Numbered from the stretch's first letter, positions 1 to 6,533 are shown. The stretch: DNA of 10,114 nucleotides from Bacteriovoracaceae bacterium UBA2428 (GCA_002343545.1 DDRA01000138.1:8419-18532), one strand, 5' to 3'. Made by a program: numbers and translations. Notes: a model not told the origin generated them from the letters alone.

Positions 1-619
1 CGTAGCTCTTGCTCATCTTGCGGCCGTCGATGCCCGGCACGACGGCGACGTCGGGCTGCACGAGCTCGAGCGGCTCCTTGAGCACGGGCGCCTTCTCGCT
101 CGGCGCGAAGTGGAAGTTGAAACGCTTCGCGATCGCGCGCGCCATCTCGATGTGCTGGACCTGGTCCTTACCCACGGGCACGACGTCGGAATCGTAGAGC
201 AGGATATCGGCCGCCATGAGGACGGGGTACGAGAAGACGCCGTGGTTGAGCTGACCCTCCTCGCCCTTCTCTTCGGCCGCCTTGTAAGCGTGCGCGCGGA
301 AGAGATCCCCCATCGAAACGCCGCAGCTCAAATACCACGTGAGCTCGGTGACTTCGGGAACGTCGGACTGCGCGAAGAGAATCCCTTTCGCGGAATCGAA
401 GCCGCAGGCCAAGAAAGTCGCCGCGACATCAAAAGTATCACGGCGCAAAGCCACGGGATCGCGGACCGTCGTGAGGGCGTGCAGGTTCGCGATGAAGTAG
501 ATCGTCTCGTGCGTGGACTGCAGGTCGATCGCGGGCTTGATCATGCCGAGGTAGTTCCCGAGGTGCGGGATACCCGTCGACTTGATGCCCGAAAGGCTGA
601 GTTTTCTCGGGGAGCTCAT
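1..619 (-). CDS. trpS: Tryptophanyl-tRNA synthetase, C-terminal part missing
   Basis: Class I aminoacyl-tRNA synthetase that charges tRNA-Trp with tryptophan using ATP, in the cytoplasm. Reading from the ATG at 619, the N-terminus contains SGIKSTGIPHLGNYLG, the TrpS version of the HIGH signature (HLGN). The middle contains MAADILLYDSDVVPVGKDQVQH, written here in two parts: MAADILLYDSD and VVPVGKDQVQH, which is typical of the tryptophan and adenylate pocket. The KMSKS loop falls at residues 201-205 (codons at 19-5) within GIDGRKMSKSY. The frame is open to the window edge, so about 206 codons are visible out of the roughly 330 usual for the family; the anticodon-binding C-terminal part lies outside. 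No clear Shine-Dalgarno precedes the ATG. It starts 13 bp after the hydrolase stop, so it is probably translated as the last gene seen of the minus-strand operon. Confidence 0.97.
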   Translation of the reverse strand, partial: MSSPRKLSLSGIKSTGIPHLGNYLGMIKPAIDLQSTHETIYFIANLHALTTVRDPVALRRDTFDVAATFLACGFDSAKGILFAQSDVPEVTELTWYLSCGVSMGDLFRAHAYKAAEEKGEEGQLNHGVFSYPVLMAADILLYDSDVVPVGKDQVQHIEMARAIAKRFNFHFAPSEKAPVLKEPLELVQPDVAVVPGIDGRKMSKSY

Positions 620-632
620 TTCAGCGCCGAGG

Positions 633-1568
633 CTACACGGGCTTGGACGGCGAATCCAGGTCGAGACGGCCCCAGAACTCTTCGGCCTTCATATTCACGT
701 AGTCGCCGAAGTCGAGCTGCACGTTGTGCGAGCCGGTGGGCACCTCGAGATACTGGGCGCCCGAGAGCGCCGCCACCATGAGCTTTTGCTCGCGCGGGGG
801 CGTGACGCGGTCCTTGCCGCCCGCGATGACGAAAGCGGGGGTCTTGATCTTGGGCAAGATGCCCGCCGTGCTGCCCTTGGCGAGCTCGATGATGAGCGGA
901 AAGAAAGTCTCGGGCGAGACGTTCACGACGGCGCGGGCGTAGGTTTCGATGTCCTCGGCCGTCGAAGCGTCGGCGTTGAAACCGCCGCCGAGCTTGGCGA
1001 CGAAGGCCACGGCCTCGGGCTTGCTCATGAGCACGGACCAAACCGCGTGGTAGACGTCTTCGTGACCCGCGTAGGCCTTGAAGAGCGGATCCACGACCTT
1101 CTCGAGCAGATCCGTCCCGAACATGCCCTTGAAGGGACTTTCCGTCGTGCCGTTCAAAAGCACGAGCGAGCGGACCTGCTCGGGGAACGCGAGCGCGTAC
1201 TCGAGCCCCACGTTGCAGCCCAGGCTATGGCCCCAGACGTGCGCCGGCGCCAAGTCGACCTCGCGAACGGCGGCGGCCACGTCGCGCGCGCACGCGCTGA
1301 TGTTCATGAGACGACGATCCTTGGGCGTGCCGCTGCGGTGATGGCCGCGGTAGTCCAGCAGCAAGCACGTTCGTTCGGTGCGAAAGCGCTCGACTTGCGC
1401 GCGCCATTGATTGACGCTGCAAACGAGTCCGTAGCAGAAGACCAGCGGCGGGAGGTCCTCCGCCCCCTCGGGCGCTTCGTGGAGCTCCCAGTAGATCCGG
1501 GTGCCGTCGAAACTAGGCGTGTAGCCCGAGCGAGTGGGCTCCGGCAGGAGCCTCGGAACTTCCGACAC
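633..1568 (-). CDS. Alpha/beta hydrolase family protein
   Basis: A 311-residue alpha/beta-hydrolase-fold enzyme, probably cytoplasmic since no signal peptide is seen; the substrate is unknown. The nucleophile elbow GHSLG is at residues 113-117, giving Ser115. The acid is Asp253 in AGGKDRVTP and the base is His281 in TGSHN, so the whole Ser-Asp-His triad is present in the right order. The segment DYRGHHRSG (72-80) matches the region after strand 4 in this family, and the N-terminus DGTRIYWELHE is a typical first strand. The start is a GTG. I chose it because AGGAG lies 6 nt upstream and no better start lies close by. It overlaps the end of the preceding oxidoreductase gene by 56 bp and is followed after 13 bp by trpS. 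Esterase, lipase, haloperoxidase-like or C-C hydrolase activity cannot be told apart from sequence alone. Confidence 0.93.
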   Translation of the reverse strand: MSEVPRLLPEPTRSGYTPSFDGTRIYWELHEAPEGAEDLPPLVFCYGLVCSVNQWRAQVERFRTERTCLLLDYRGHHRSGTPKDRRLMNISACARDVAAAVREVDLAPAHVWGHSLGCNVGLEYALAFPEQVRSLVLLNGTTESPFKGMFGTDLLEKVVDPLFKAYAGHEDVYHAVWSVLMSKPEAVAFVAKLGGGFNADASTAEDIETYARAVVNVSPETFFPLIIELAKGSTAGILPKIKTPAFVIAGGKDRVTPPREQKLMVAALSGAQYLEVPTGSHNVQLDFGDYVNMKAEEFWGRLDLDSPSKPV

Positions 1569-2550
1569 TTTCCTCTCCTACGAAAACAAGGGACCCGTCT
1601 TCCGAACCTTTGAGCAACCACGGCGTGCCCAAGACGTGACCGGCGACCCGGGCCGAAACGAAGCAGCGCTCCGTACGGACCTCGAGCTTTTCGTCGGCCG
1701 TGATCATCTTGAGGGTCCGACGGATGGACTTCTGAAAGGACGACATTTCCTTCGCGTCCTTGAGCATCTCGTCGGGCAGATGCGTGAGCGTGCGGATTTC
1801 CCCGGCCGCGCCGTCAGGAACGACGACGCCCAGGCAAAGGTAGAGCTTGCCGCCGTGACGAACGGGTAAGCCGAAGACGGCGCCCGCGTCGAAGCCCTCT
1901 TCGAAGCTCGGCGCTTCCGCGAGCACGAGGTCGAGACCGACCCCGCCGCGCACGTCGGCCGCGTCGGCGACGTAGGCCGGGTTCGCGGTCATGAGCCGTT
2001 GCGCTTCGATCTTGCCGAAGGCGTTCTGGAACGCGGTCATGCCGGCGGCCCAAATCACGTGCGAGGCCACGACTTCGCCTTCGGGCGTGCGGAGCTTCCA
2101 CAGGCTTTTCGTGGACTCGCCCACGACGGCGTCGATCGCGCTCACGGGCGCGCCCAAACGACAAAGGGCCGGGTCGCGTTCCACGGCGACGAGCACGTCG
2201 GCGTTCCAGATCGCCAGGCTTTGCCCGAAGTAGAGCGACCATTGCGGAACCGGGTAGGCCCAGTCCTTGTCTTTCCAATCGACTTCTTCCGACGGCGTCC
2301 ACTTGCGGTCCCAACGAACGCGCAACGGAGCGTAGGCGGCTTCGCCCGCTTGGGCCGGGCGCAGATGGAGCCCCGTCTGCGCGGCGCCGCCCAAACGATC
2401 GCCCGACTCGAGAAGGAGCTTGGATTCGCCCGTCAGCGCGTCGAAGGCCGCGAGGCCCGCGGGACCGCCGCCCACGACGAGGGTCTCGACTTCCGTGGGC
2501 AACGGAGGAAGGGCGTTCTCTTCTTCGCCGCTTTTCTTTTTCTTAGTCAT
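1513..2550 (-). CDS. Small FAD/NAD(P)-binding oxidoreductase
   Basis: A 345-residue flavoprotein-like protein. After a Lys/Glu-rich leader (MTKKKKSGEEEN) comes a Rossmann dinucleotide-binding motif, VVGGGPAG, with the GxGxxG glycines at residues 27, 29 and 32. An acidic residue ends the second strand (LLLES, Glu48), as expected for binding the ribose of FAD, and DRLGG follows as in amine-oxidase/phytoene-desaturase-like proteins. The remainder has no motif I recognise, so the substrate is unknown. The ATG at 2550 is preferred over an upstream in-frame start at 2682. The extension would lie wholly inside the GYF gene and is Arg/Ser-rich, whereas at 2550 a GGAG lies 7 nt upstream. The ATG overlaps the stop of the upstream gene (ATGACTAA, 8 bp), which points to translational coupling. 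Its 3' end runs 56 bp into the hydrolase gene. It is shorter than typical amine oxidases. Confidence 0.85.
   Translation of the reverse strand: MTKKKKSGEEENALPPLPTEVETLVVGGGPAGLAAFDALTGESKLLLESGDRLGGAAQTGLHLRPAQAGEAAYAPLRVRWDRKWTPSEEVDWKDKDWAYPVPQWSLYFGQSLAIWNADVLVAVERDPALCRLGAPVSAIDAVVGESTKSLWKLRTPEGEVVASHVIWAAGMTAFQNAFGKIEAQRLMTANPAYVADAADVRGGVGLDLVLAEAPSFEEGFDAGAVFGLPVRHGGKLYLCLGVVVPDGAAGEIRTLTHLPDEMLKDAKEMSSFQKSIRRTLKMITADEKLEVRTERCFVSARVAGHVLGTPWLLKGSEDGSLVFVGEESVGSSEAPAGAHSLGLHA
1575..1579 (-). promoter_or_regulatory. Ribosome binding site for the hydrolase (GTG start)
   Basis: On the minus strand AGGAG is followed by AGGAAA and then the GTG codon, a spacing of 6 nt. This decides the GTG start at 1568 for the hydrolase, and it lies inside the 3' part of the upstream oxidoreductase gene. 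Confidence 0.7.
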
Positions 2551-4183
2551 GCTGCGACTCCAACTGTTTCTTGAGGGCTTCGCGGTCGATACGAATGCGC
2601 TCGCTCGGAACCGACCCGTCCAGGACGCGCAGGGCGCCCGCGAGGGCCTCTTGGTTCTTGCGGAAGGAGGCCCAACGCTCACCGACCCCGGGCTTCTCGT
2701 TTTTCAGGAAGGCCGCCGGCGTTCCCTGCGAAGCACGGTCGAGCGAGTTATGGAGAGCGTAGAGCTCGTCCATGAGTTCGTAGAGTTGGCTTTGCTCGCG
2801 ACGGAAGAAAGTCGGGCTCACGACGATCTTACGCTGCTCTTCGAGCGCCGCCACGAAGGCCGTGCGCCAAGCCTGCGCGCCGCCGAGCCAAGTTTTGCGC
2901 GAGGTTTTGCCCTGCAAAGCCGAGCGCCCCAGCATCTCGAGCTGCTGCGCGGCGTTTTGGACCTGCTGCAGTTTGGACTCGAGGGCGGCTTTTTCTTTTT
3001 GCGCGAGCAGCGCACGATCCTGCTCGAGCTTGGCCTGGATCGGCGCGAGCTCGGCCGCGGTCGGCCAGGTCCCGTGCTCGAAGCCGGCTTCGCCCAGGAA
3101 GGTGCCCTTGTGCGCGATCATGACGTGGTAGGTTCCCGCCGGAAGCGGCTCGCCGTCCACGTTGAGGGGCCCCACCGAGAAGAGCCCGTCGATGACGGGC
3201 ACGAGGAAGTACCAAACGCGGGCGACGGGCAGCAGGCTGCGCTCGTCGTCGGGGAAGATCATGACGTGGATGTAGTCGGCCTTGAGGCTCGTCGCGAGAG
3301 CGCCCAGCAGAATGGGACGCGTGCCGCTGATGGCCTTCGCGTCCAAGCGGAAGGGAGCCTCGGTGCCCTGCGCCTGGCGGGCGGCCAGGAGCTCGGTCCA
3401 AACGATGTCTTTGCTCGCGGCCGGCGGCGCGACGGGCGAGGGGGCTTGCTTCGGCGCCGAAGTCTCGTCCCCGCGCTCACGCGGCGGCATCAATTGATTC
3501 TGGTCCCACCAGTAGTAGCCGGCCGAAGCGGCCAGAAGCGCGAACAAGAGCGGGGTCGTCCACTTGGGACGGGGCTTCGAAGACGAAAAGAGACTACGAC
3601 CCGTCTTCTGCGTCTTTTCCGGAGCCGGAGCGGCCGGCTCGGAAGCCGCGGCCGAAGCCGTCGGGGTCGCGGTGGCCGTCGTGGACGGAGTCGCGGCGCC
3701 GAGCTGCGCGACGTCGAGTTTCTGCGTGGGCTCCGAGGCCGTGCGGACCTCGGTCGAGCTCGCGCCCTTGGCCGCCGAAGCCGCGGCCGCGCGGGCCGCT
3801 TGGGCGGCCGAGTTCGTGTGCACGCCCGAGGCGGACTTCTCGCCCATGGACGAGCCGAAACCCGTCTTCGCGACGGAAGCCGTCGCTTGCGGAGCCGCCG
3901 CCGACGGGGAAGTCGTCGGGCCCGTGGCCTGCGCCGGGGTCGTTTGGGCGGGTGGCGTCGCCGTCGTCGAAGCCGCCTTGGGGACCTCGGCCGCTTGGTC
4001 GATCGGCTTAAAGAGGGCCAGTTCCTGGACGAGCGTCCAGTCCGTCATGCCCTCGGTAAAGAGATAGGCCGTATCGTCCAGATCGCGGCTCGCGAGCTTG
4101 GCCCGAACCTCGGCTTCCGAGAAGGGACCCATCTCTTTTTCTTTAAAGTAAACGAACCACTGCCTTTGAGTATCGGGCTGCAT
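2543..4183 (-). CDS. GYF_2 (DUF4339) domain membrane protein
   Basis: A 546-residue modular protein. Residues about 8-58 form a GYF_2-type domain: WFVYFKEKEMGPFSEAEV and then TEGMTDWTLVQEL show the W..Y....GP.S and GM.DW hallmarks. This family is thought to bind proline-rich peptides or act in scaffolding. Residues about 60-205 are a long Ala/Ser/Thr/Pro-rich low-complexity linker. A single membrane segment follows at about 208-226 (PLLFALLAASAGYYWW) after basic residues (KPRPK), so the GYF domain should be cytoplasmic and the C-terminal half periplasmic. That half has a strand-rich part (about 280-370, with AGTYHVMIAHKGTFLG), then a Glu/Gln/Ala-rich likely coiled coil (about 378-418) and a helical tail. 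The start at 4183 is chosen because an upstream extension to 4381 would be antisense to a tRNA gene. No Shine-Dalgarno is seen. It heads the operon with the oxidoreductase, hydrolase and trpS. Its role is unknown. Confidence 0.87.
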   Translation of the reverse strand: MQPDTQRQWFVYFKEKEMGPFSEAEVRAKLASRDLDDTAYLFTEGMTDWTLVQELALFKPIDQAAEVPKAASTTATPPAQTTPAQATGPTTSPSAAAPQATASVAKTGFGSSMGEKSASGVHTNSAAQAARAAAASAAKGASSTEVRTASEPTQKLDVAQLGAATPSTTATATPTASAAASEPAAPAPEKTQKTGRSLFSSSKPRPKWTTPLLFALLAASAGYYWWDQNQLMPPRERGDETSAPKQAPSPVAPPAASKDIVWTELLAARQAQGTEAPFRLDAKAISGTRPILLGALATSLKADYIHVMIFPDDERSLLPVARVWYFLVPVIDGLFSVGPLNVDGEPLPAGTYHVMIAHKGTFLGEAGFEHGTWPTAAELAPIQAKLEQDRALLAQKEKAALESKLQQVQNAAQQLEMLGRSALQGKTSRKTWLGGAQAWRTAFVAALEEQRKIVVSPTFFRREQSQLYELMDELYALHNSLDRASQGTPAAFLKNEKPGVGERWASFRKNQEALAGALRVLDGSVPSERIRIDREALKKQLESQHD

Positions 4184-4195
4184 AGAGTGGCCCGA

Positions 4196-4201
4196 ACTAT
4201 A
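4196..4201 (-). promoter_or_regulatory. Possible -10 box for the GYF operon
   Basis: On the minus strand TATAGT lies 12 nt before the ATG at 4183. If used, transcription would begin only about 5-7 nt before the start codon, giving an almost leaderless mRNA. That would fit the lack of a Shine-Dalgarno sequence. No good -35 hexamer is visible 16-18 nt further upstream, so this is weak. Confidence 0.25.
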
Positions 4202-4239
4202 GCAGAGCTTTCCGAGGCTTGCGTGGCCCGAAGCCGCGC

Positions 4240-4268
4240 TTGACGAGTTTCGGGAAGTCTGCGAAAAC
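4240..4268 (+). promoter_or_regulatory. Possible promoter of tRNA-Ser
   Basis: TTGACG (4240-4245) is a 5/6 match to a sigma-70 -35 box. The hexamer 17 nt later, GAAAAC (4263-4268), is only a poor -10 match. The predicted start near 4275 would give a short 5' leader before the tRNA at 4288. The call rests mainly on the -35 match and position. Confidence 0.25.
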
Positions 4269-4287
4269 CGCCCCCCGTAGCCCTTAC

Positions 4288-4373
4288 GGAGACGTAGGAT
4301 AATTGGTAATCCAGCAGATTCGAAATCTGCCGCCAGCAATGGCTTGTGAGTTCGAGTCTCACCGTCTCCGCCA
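4288..4373 (+). tRNA. tRNA-Ser (anticodon CGA)
   Basis: Full cloverleaf seen. The acceptor GGAGACG (4288-4294) pairs with CGTCTCC (4363-4369), followed by discriminator G4370 and an encoded CCA (4371-4373). The D arm is GGAT/ATCC (4297-4300 with 4309-4312), with the loop GG at 4305-4306. The anticodon stem GCAGA/TCTGC (4314-4318 with 4326-4330) closes the loop TTCGAAA, giving anticodon CGA (4321-4323) that reads UCG. A long variable arm, as expected for serine, has the stem GCCA/TGGC (4332-4335 with 4340-4343) and a GCAA tetraloop. The T arm is GTGAG/CTCAC (4346-4350 with 4358-4362) with loop TTCGAGT. G73 and the long variable arm are the known serine identity elements. Confidence 0.98.
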
Positions 4374-4386
4374 AGTTTCAACTTGG
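4371..4386 (+). terminator. Inverted repeat at the tRNA 3' end, possible weak terminator
   Basis: CCAAGT-TTCA-ACTTGG forms a perfect 6-bp stem with a 4-nt loop (7 bp if the inner T-A pair forms). Its left arm begins with the encoded CCA of the tRNA. The sequence after it (CTCATTGATTCTCC) is only loosely T-rich, so a classical intrinsic terminator is not assured; a 3'-processing signal is an alternative. Confidence 0.3.
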
Positions 4387-4407
4387 CTCATTGATTCTCC
4401 CCGCCTG

Positions 4408-4569
4408 GTGGTGGGTTCCCCCGAAAAGTTTAAGAAGAACAGCCTCTACGTCGAAGCGACTTCGCCCGAAGCGAATATCGCCCTGCCCGGCCGCGGCCCC
4501 TTCACGGGGGTCGACATCTCGCTGGACTCGCGCATGGGACCCGCGATGCTCACGGGTCCCATGCGCGGC
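4408..4569 (+). pseudogene. Coding-like gene fragment downstream of tRNA-Ser
   Basis: A 54-codon stretch reads in frame as a normal-looking peptide, for example SPEKFKKNSLYVEATSPEA followed by PGRGPFTGVDISLDS. It is rich in G or C at third positions, like the real genes around it. It has no proper start (only tandem GTG codons without a Shine-Dalgarno) and no stop nearby; the frame runs on into the antisense of the next gene and there loses its normal protein character. It may be an internal piece of a gene left after recombination beside the tRNA. I do not recognise the family. Chance open frame in GC-rich DNA is the alternative. Confidence 0.25.
4529..4567. repeat. Strong 15-bp-stem hairpin between convergent units
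   Basis: CGCGCATGGGACCCG (4529-4543) is the exact reverse complement of CGGGTCCCATGCGCG (4553-4567), separated by a 9-nt loop; one further outward pair is G-T. There is no T-run on either side, so it is not a textbook intrinsic terminator. It does sit between the tRNA transcript (plus) and the end of the ADP-ribosyltransferase gene (minus, stop at 4607), where a bidirectional transcription stop or mRNA 3'-end protector would be placed. The inverted repeat itself is certain; its function is inferred. Confidence 0.8.
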
Positions 4570-4606
4570 AGGTGCGACTCGCAGGGCAGACTTTATGCCG
4601 AGCGGT

Positions 4607-5539
4607 CTATTCGCAGGGGAGCATCTCGGCCAGGGTGTAGTGGAGCCCCTGGCCGCTGCGGTATTCCTTCAACGAAGGATGCTCGCGGAGAATGTCGATC
4701 ACGAAGAAGCGGGTCTGCGGCGGGAAGAGCACTTCCCGCTCGTTCTCGATGGTGTAGCCCTCGCCTTCCACGGTCGTACCCGCGTAGGCGCTGATGCCTT
4801 TGGCCGTCGCGTTGTAGATGAGAAACTTGTCGCGGCCGGGATGCGCTCCCGTGCTCACGTAAGAAGTGCTGGTAAAGGACTTTTCGGTCATGACGGCACC
4901 GATTTTGTGTGCGGCGCGGACCTCGGGAGGCAAACGGGTTCCCCGGTAAACCGGGCCCTTCTTGGGATGCTTTATCTTGTCGAGAGCCGCGATCAAACGA
5001 CTCACCTTCGCCTCCATCGCCGGAGAGACGGGTTTTCGGTCCGCGCGCAAGTAGATGTTCATATCGCGAAAACCCGAGCGGTAGGTGTAGTCGTTGATCG
5101 CCATGAACTCGTCGTGGGACAGAAAGTCCGGTCCATAGCTTCCGTCGGGATTCGGGTTCTTCGCGATCTGAAGCGTCTTCATCAAGGGCTCCGCATCCGA
5201 GGGAGGACCGGAATCGGAAAGTCCGAAGGCCGCCAACGCTTGTCCCTTCCGGGCGTAGACGTCCGCGCAACTTCGGAGTTTCGGGTCCTCCGTCAGCATC
5301 TGGGCGAAGCGACAGATGTTTTGCCGGCCGACGGAATCCGCCCCGGCGATCGCATATTCGGAGGCTAGATACTTTGCGATGGAATCCCGTTGCGAGTCCG
5401 TGGGCCGCTCGAAGCAGTCATTCCCACCTTCGGGAAGACTTCGGGAGCGATCGGGGCCGGCCTGGGCTTTGGCGATCGCCAAGGTCGAGAGGAGCCACCC
5501 GCCGAGAGTTCTCCACGACGGGCGCCAAGACATTCCCAT
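4607..5539 (-). CDS. Exported ADP-ribosyltransferase (R-S-E, arginine type)
   Basis: A 310-residue protein predicted to move ADP-ribose from NAD+ to a target, probably arginine. An N-terminal signal peptide is visible: basic residues (WRPSWR), a hydrophobic core (GGWLLSTLAIA), and a likely cut after Ala27 in KAQA-G. The C-terminal half holds the ART signature in order: VYRG with Arg199, then SFTSTS with the STS motif at 224-226, then ENEREVLFPPQTRF with the ExE pair Glu267/Glu269 and the usual FPP that follows. This matches the ADP-ribosyltransferase exoenzyme family (PF03496-like), and ExE is the arginine-specific form. The N-terminal region (about 28-190) has no motif I know. Cysteines are at 42, 76, 91 and 309. 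ATG codons at 5539 and 5533 both precede the signal peptide and neither has a clear Shine-Dalgarno. It starts 31 bp after the kinase gene stop and may be co-transcribed with it. The target is unknown. Confidence 0.88.
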   Translation of the reverse strand: MGMSWRPSWRTLGGWLLSTLAIAKAQAGPDRSRSLPEGGNDCFERPTDSQRDSIAKYLASEYAIAGADSVGRQNICRFAQMLTEDPKLRSCADVYARKGQALAAFGLSDSGPPSDAEPLMKTLQIAKNPNPDGSYGPDFLSHDEFMAINDYTYRSGFRDMNIYLRADRKPVSPAMEAKVSRLIAALDKIKHPKKGPVYRGTRLPPEVRAAHKIGAVMTEKSFTSTSYVSTGAHPGRDKFLIYNATAKGISAYAGTTVEGEGYTIENEREVLFPPQTRFFVIDILREHPSLKEYRSGQGLHYTLAEMLPCE

Positions 5540-5570
5540 GCGTCTAGATCGGACGAATTCCCCCGAGACT

Positions 5571-6533
5571 TTACGTCGCCTTCGTGAGGGATCCGAACTG
5601 CGCCTTCCACCAAGGCGTGGACTTTCGTAACCAAGCGAGGCGCTCTTCGTCGAAGGCGCCCGCCCGCGCGCTCCCGAGGGCCCAAAAGTAACTCAGGCCG
5701 ATACGGTAGGCGCACCAAAGATCCAGATCCGCGAGCGGCCGACCGTAGTGACGAAGGAGAGCGGCTTCGAGCGCGGGCGCGTCCACGCGTCCCGGCAATT
5801 CCCAGGCCGCCTTTCGGATGGAGACGAGCGCCACCGCCACGTCGTGCTCGGGAAAATGGTAGCAGGCATCGTCAAAGTCGAAGACGTGAAGCGCGTCGTC
5901 CGGGGTAACGCTCAAGTTGCCCAAGTGCAGATCGGCATGCGAAAGCAGAACGGGTCGCGTGCGGCCGAGCTCGCGAAAGCGGTCCACGAGTTTCCGAAAG
6001 GGCGCGGCCTCGGGTTCCGTGGAATCGCGGGCCGCCTCGAGCGCGATCTTGAGCACGGAATCCTCGAACCACGGACGGCGTCGAGCCGTGGGGTGCCGGG
6101 GCGCGAAACTCCGCGCGTGCTCGTGCAGCCCGGCCAGAAGGCGGGCCCAGTTTTCGACGACGGGCTCGCGATAATCCCGGCCTTTCTCGGTCAGGCGACC
6201 CGGCGCGGCCTCAAAGCAACTGACGCCGACTTCGCCGGCGCGAAGACGCCGAAGCTCGAAATTCTCGCCCGAGCGATTGCGGCAAACGCCGACCACCGGC
6301 AGCCCTTGAGCCCGAAGGCTTTCCATCCATTCCAGCTCGGCCCGCACTTCGTCGGGTCGCCGGGGGAGCGGCGTCAGACGCAAGTAGACGAGCTCGCCAT
6401 TCCGACGCGCCCGAAAGACCCGGTGCCAAGAGCTCCGGAGGGCCTCGAAGTCCGCGTCGAGCGCCCACGAAGCGAGAATGTCCCCGAACTCGGCCGGGGT
6501 CGCGAGATCGCTCGATCCTTCCATCGCGCCCAT
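5571..6533 (-). CDS. APH/SrkA-type phosphotransferase (kinase)
   Basis: A 320-residue cytoplasmic protein of the aminoglycoside phosphotransferase/choline kinase/SrkA superfamily, which uses ATP to phosphorylate a small molecule or protein. The catalytic loop is SHADLHLGN at residues 198-206, with the Brenner-type HxDxHxGN motif: catalytic Asp201 and Asn206. The metal-binding motif FDFDDA follows at 218-223, with Asp219 and Asp221. WARLLAGLHEHA (129-140) matches the family's typical LH helix before the catalytic loop. The substrate is not predictable; closeness to an antibiotic-resistance fold does not show resistance. ATG codons at 6533 and 6524 are possible starts; the AGG next to the first would serve the second well. 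The gene is followed after 31 bp by the exported ADP-ribosyltransferase, so a shared transcript is likely. It is divergent from the exported protein gene at 6593. Confidence 0.85.
   Translation of the reverse strand: MGAMEGSSDLATPAEFGDILASWALDADFEALRSSWHRVFRARRNGELVYLRLTPLPRRPDEVRAELEWMESLRAQGLPVVGVCRNRSGENFELRRLRAGEVGVSCFEAAPGRLTEKGRDYREPVVENWARLLAGLHEHARSFAPRHPTARRRPWFEDSVLKIALEAARDSTEPEAAPFRKLVDRFRELGRTRPVLLSHADLHLGNLSVTPDDALHVFDFDDACYHFPEHDVAVALVSIRKAAWELPGRVDAPALEAALLRHYGRPLADLDLWCAYRIGLSYFWALGSARAGAFDEERLAWLRKSTPWWKAQFGSLTKAT

Noticed and set aside
582..1613. 343-codon open frame on the plus strand
   Set aside because: Antisense to the alpha/beta hydrolase, which has an intact catalytic triad on the minus strand.
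2420..4243. 607-codon open frame on the plus strand
   Set aside because: It is antisense to the GYF protein, strongly Arg/Gly/Glu-rich with low-complexity runs, and shows no domain. The minus-strand reading has a clear domain, membrane helix and operon fit.
4045..4374. 109-codon minus-strand frame beginning in the tRNA (and the matching N-terminal extension of the GYF gene to 4381)
   Set aside because: It is the antisense translation of tRNA-Ser and then another frame of the GYF gene; a common false protein prediction.
4346..5368. 340-codon open frame on the plus strand
   Set aside because: It starts inside the tRNA and lies mostly antisense to the ADP-ribosyltransferase gene; no protein-like motif.
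5571..6533. Reading the APH-fold kinase as an aminoglycoside resistance gene
   Set aside because: Only the general catalytic motifs are shared. The family includes many kinases of other substrates, and nothing here shows antibiotic specificity.
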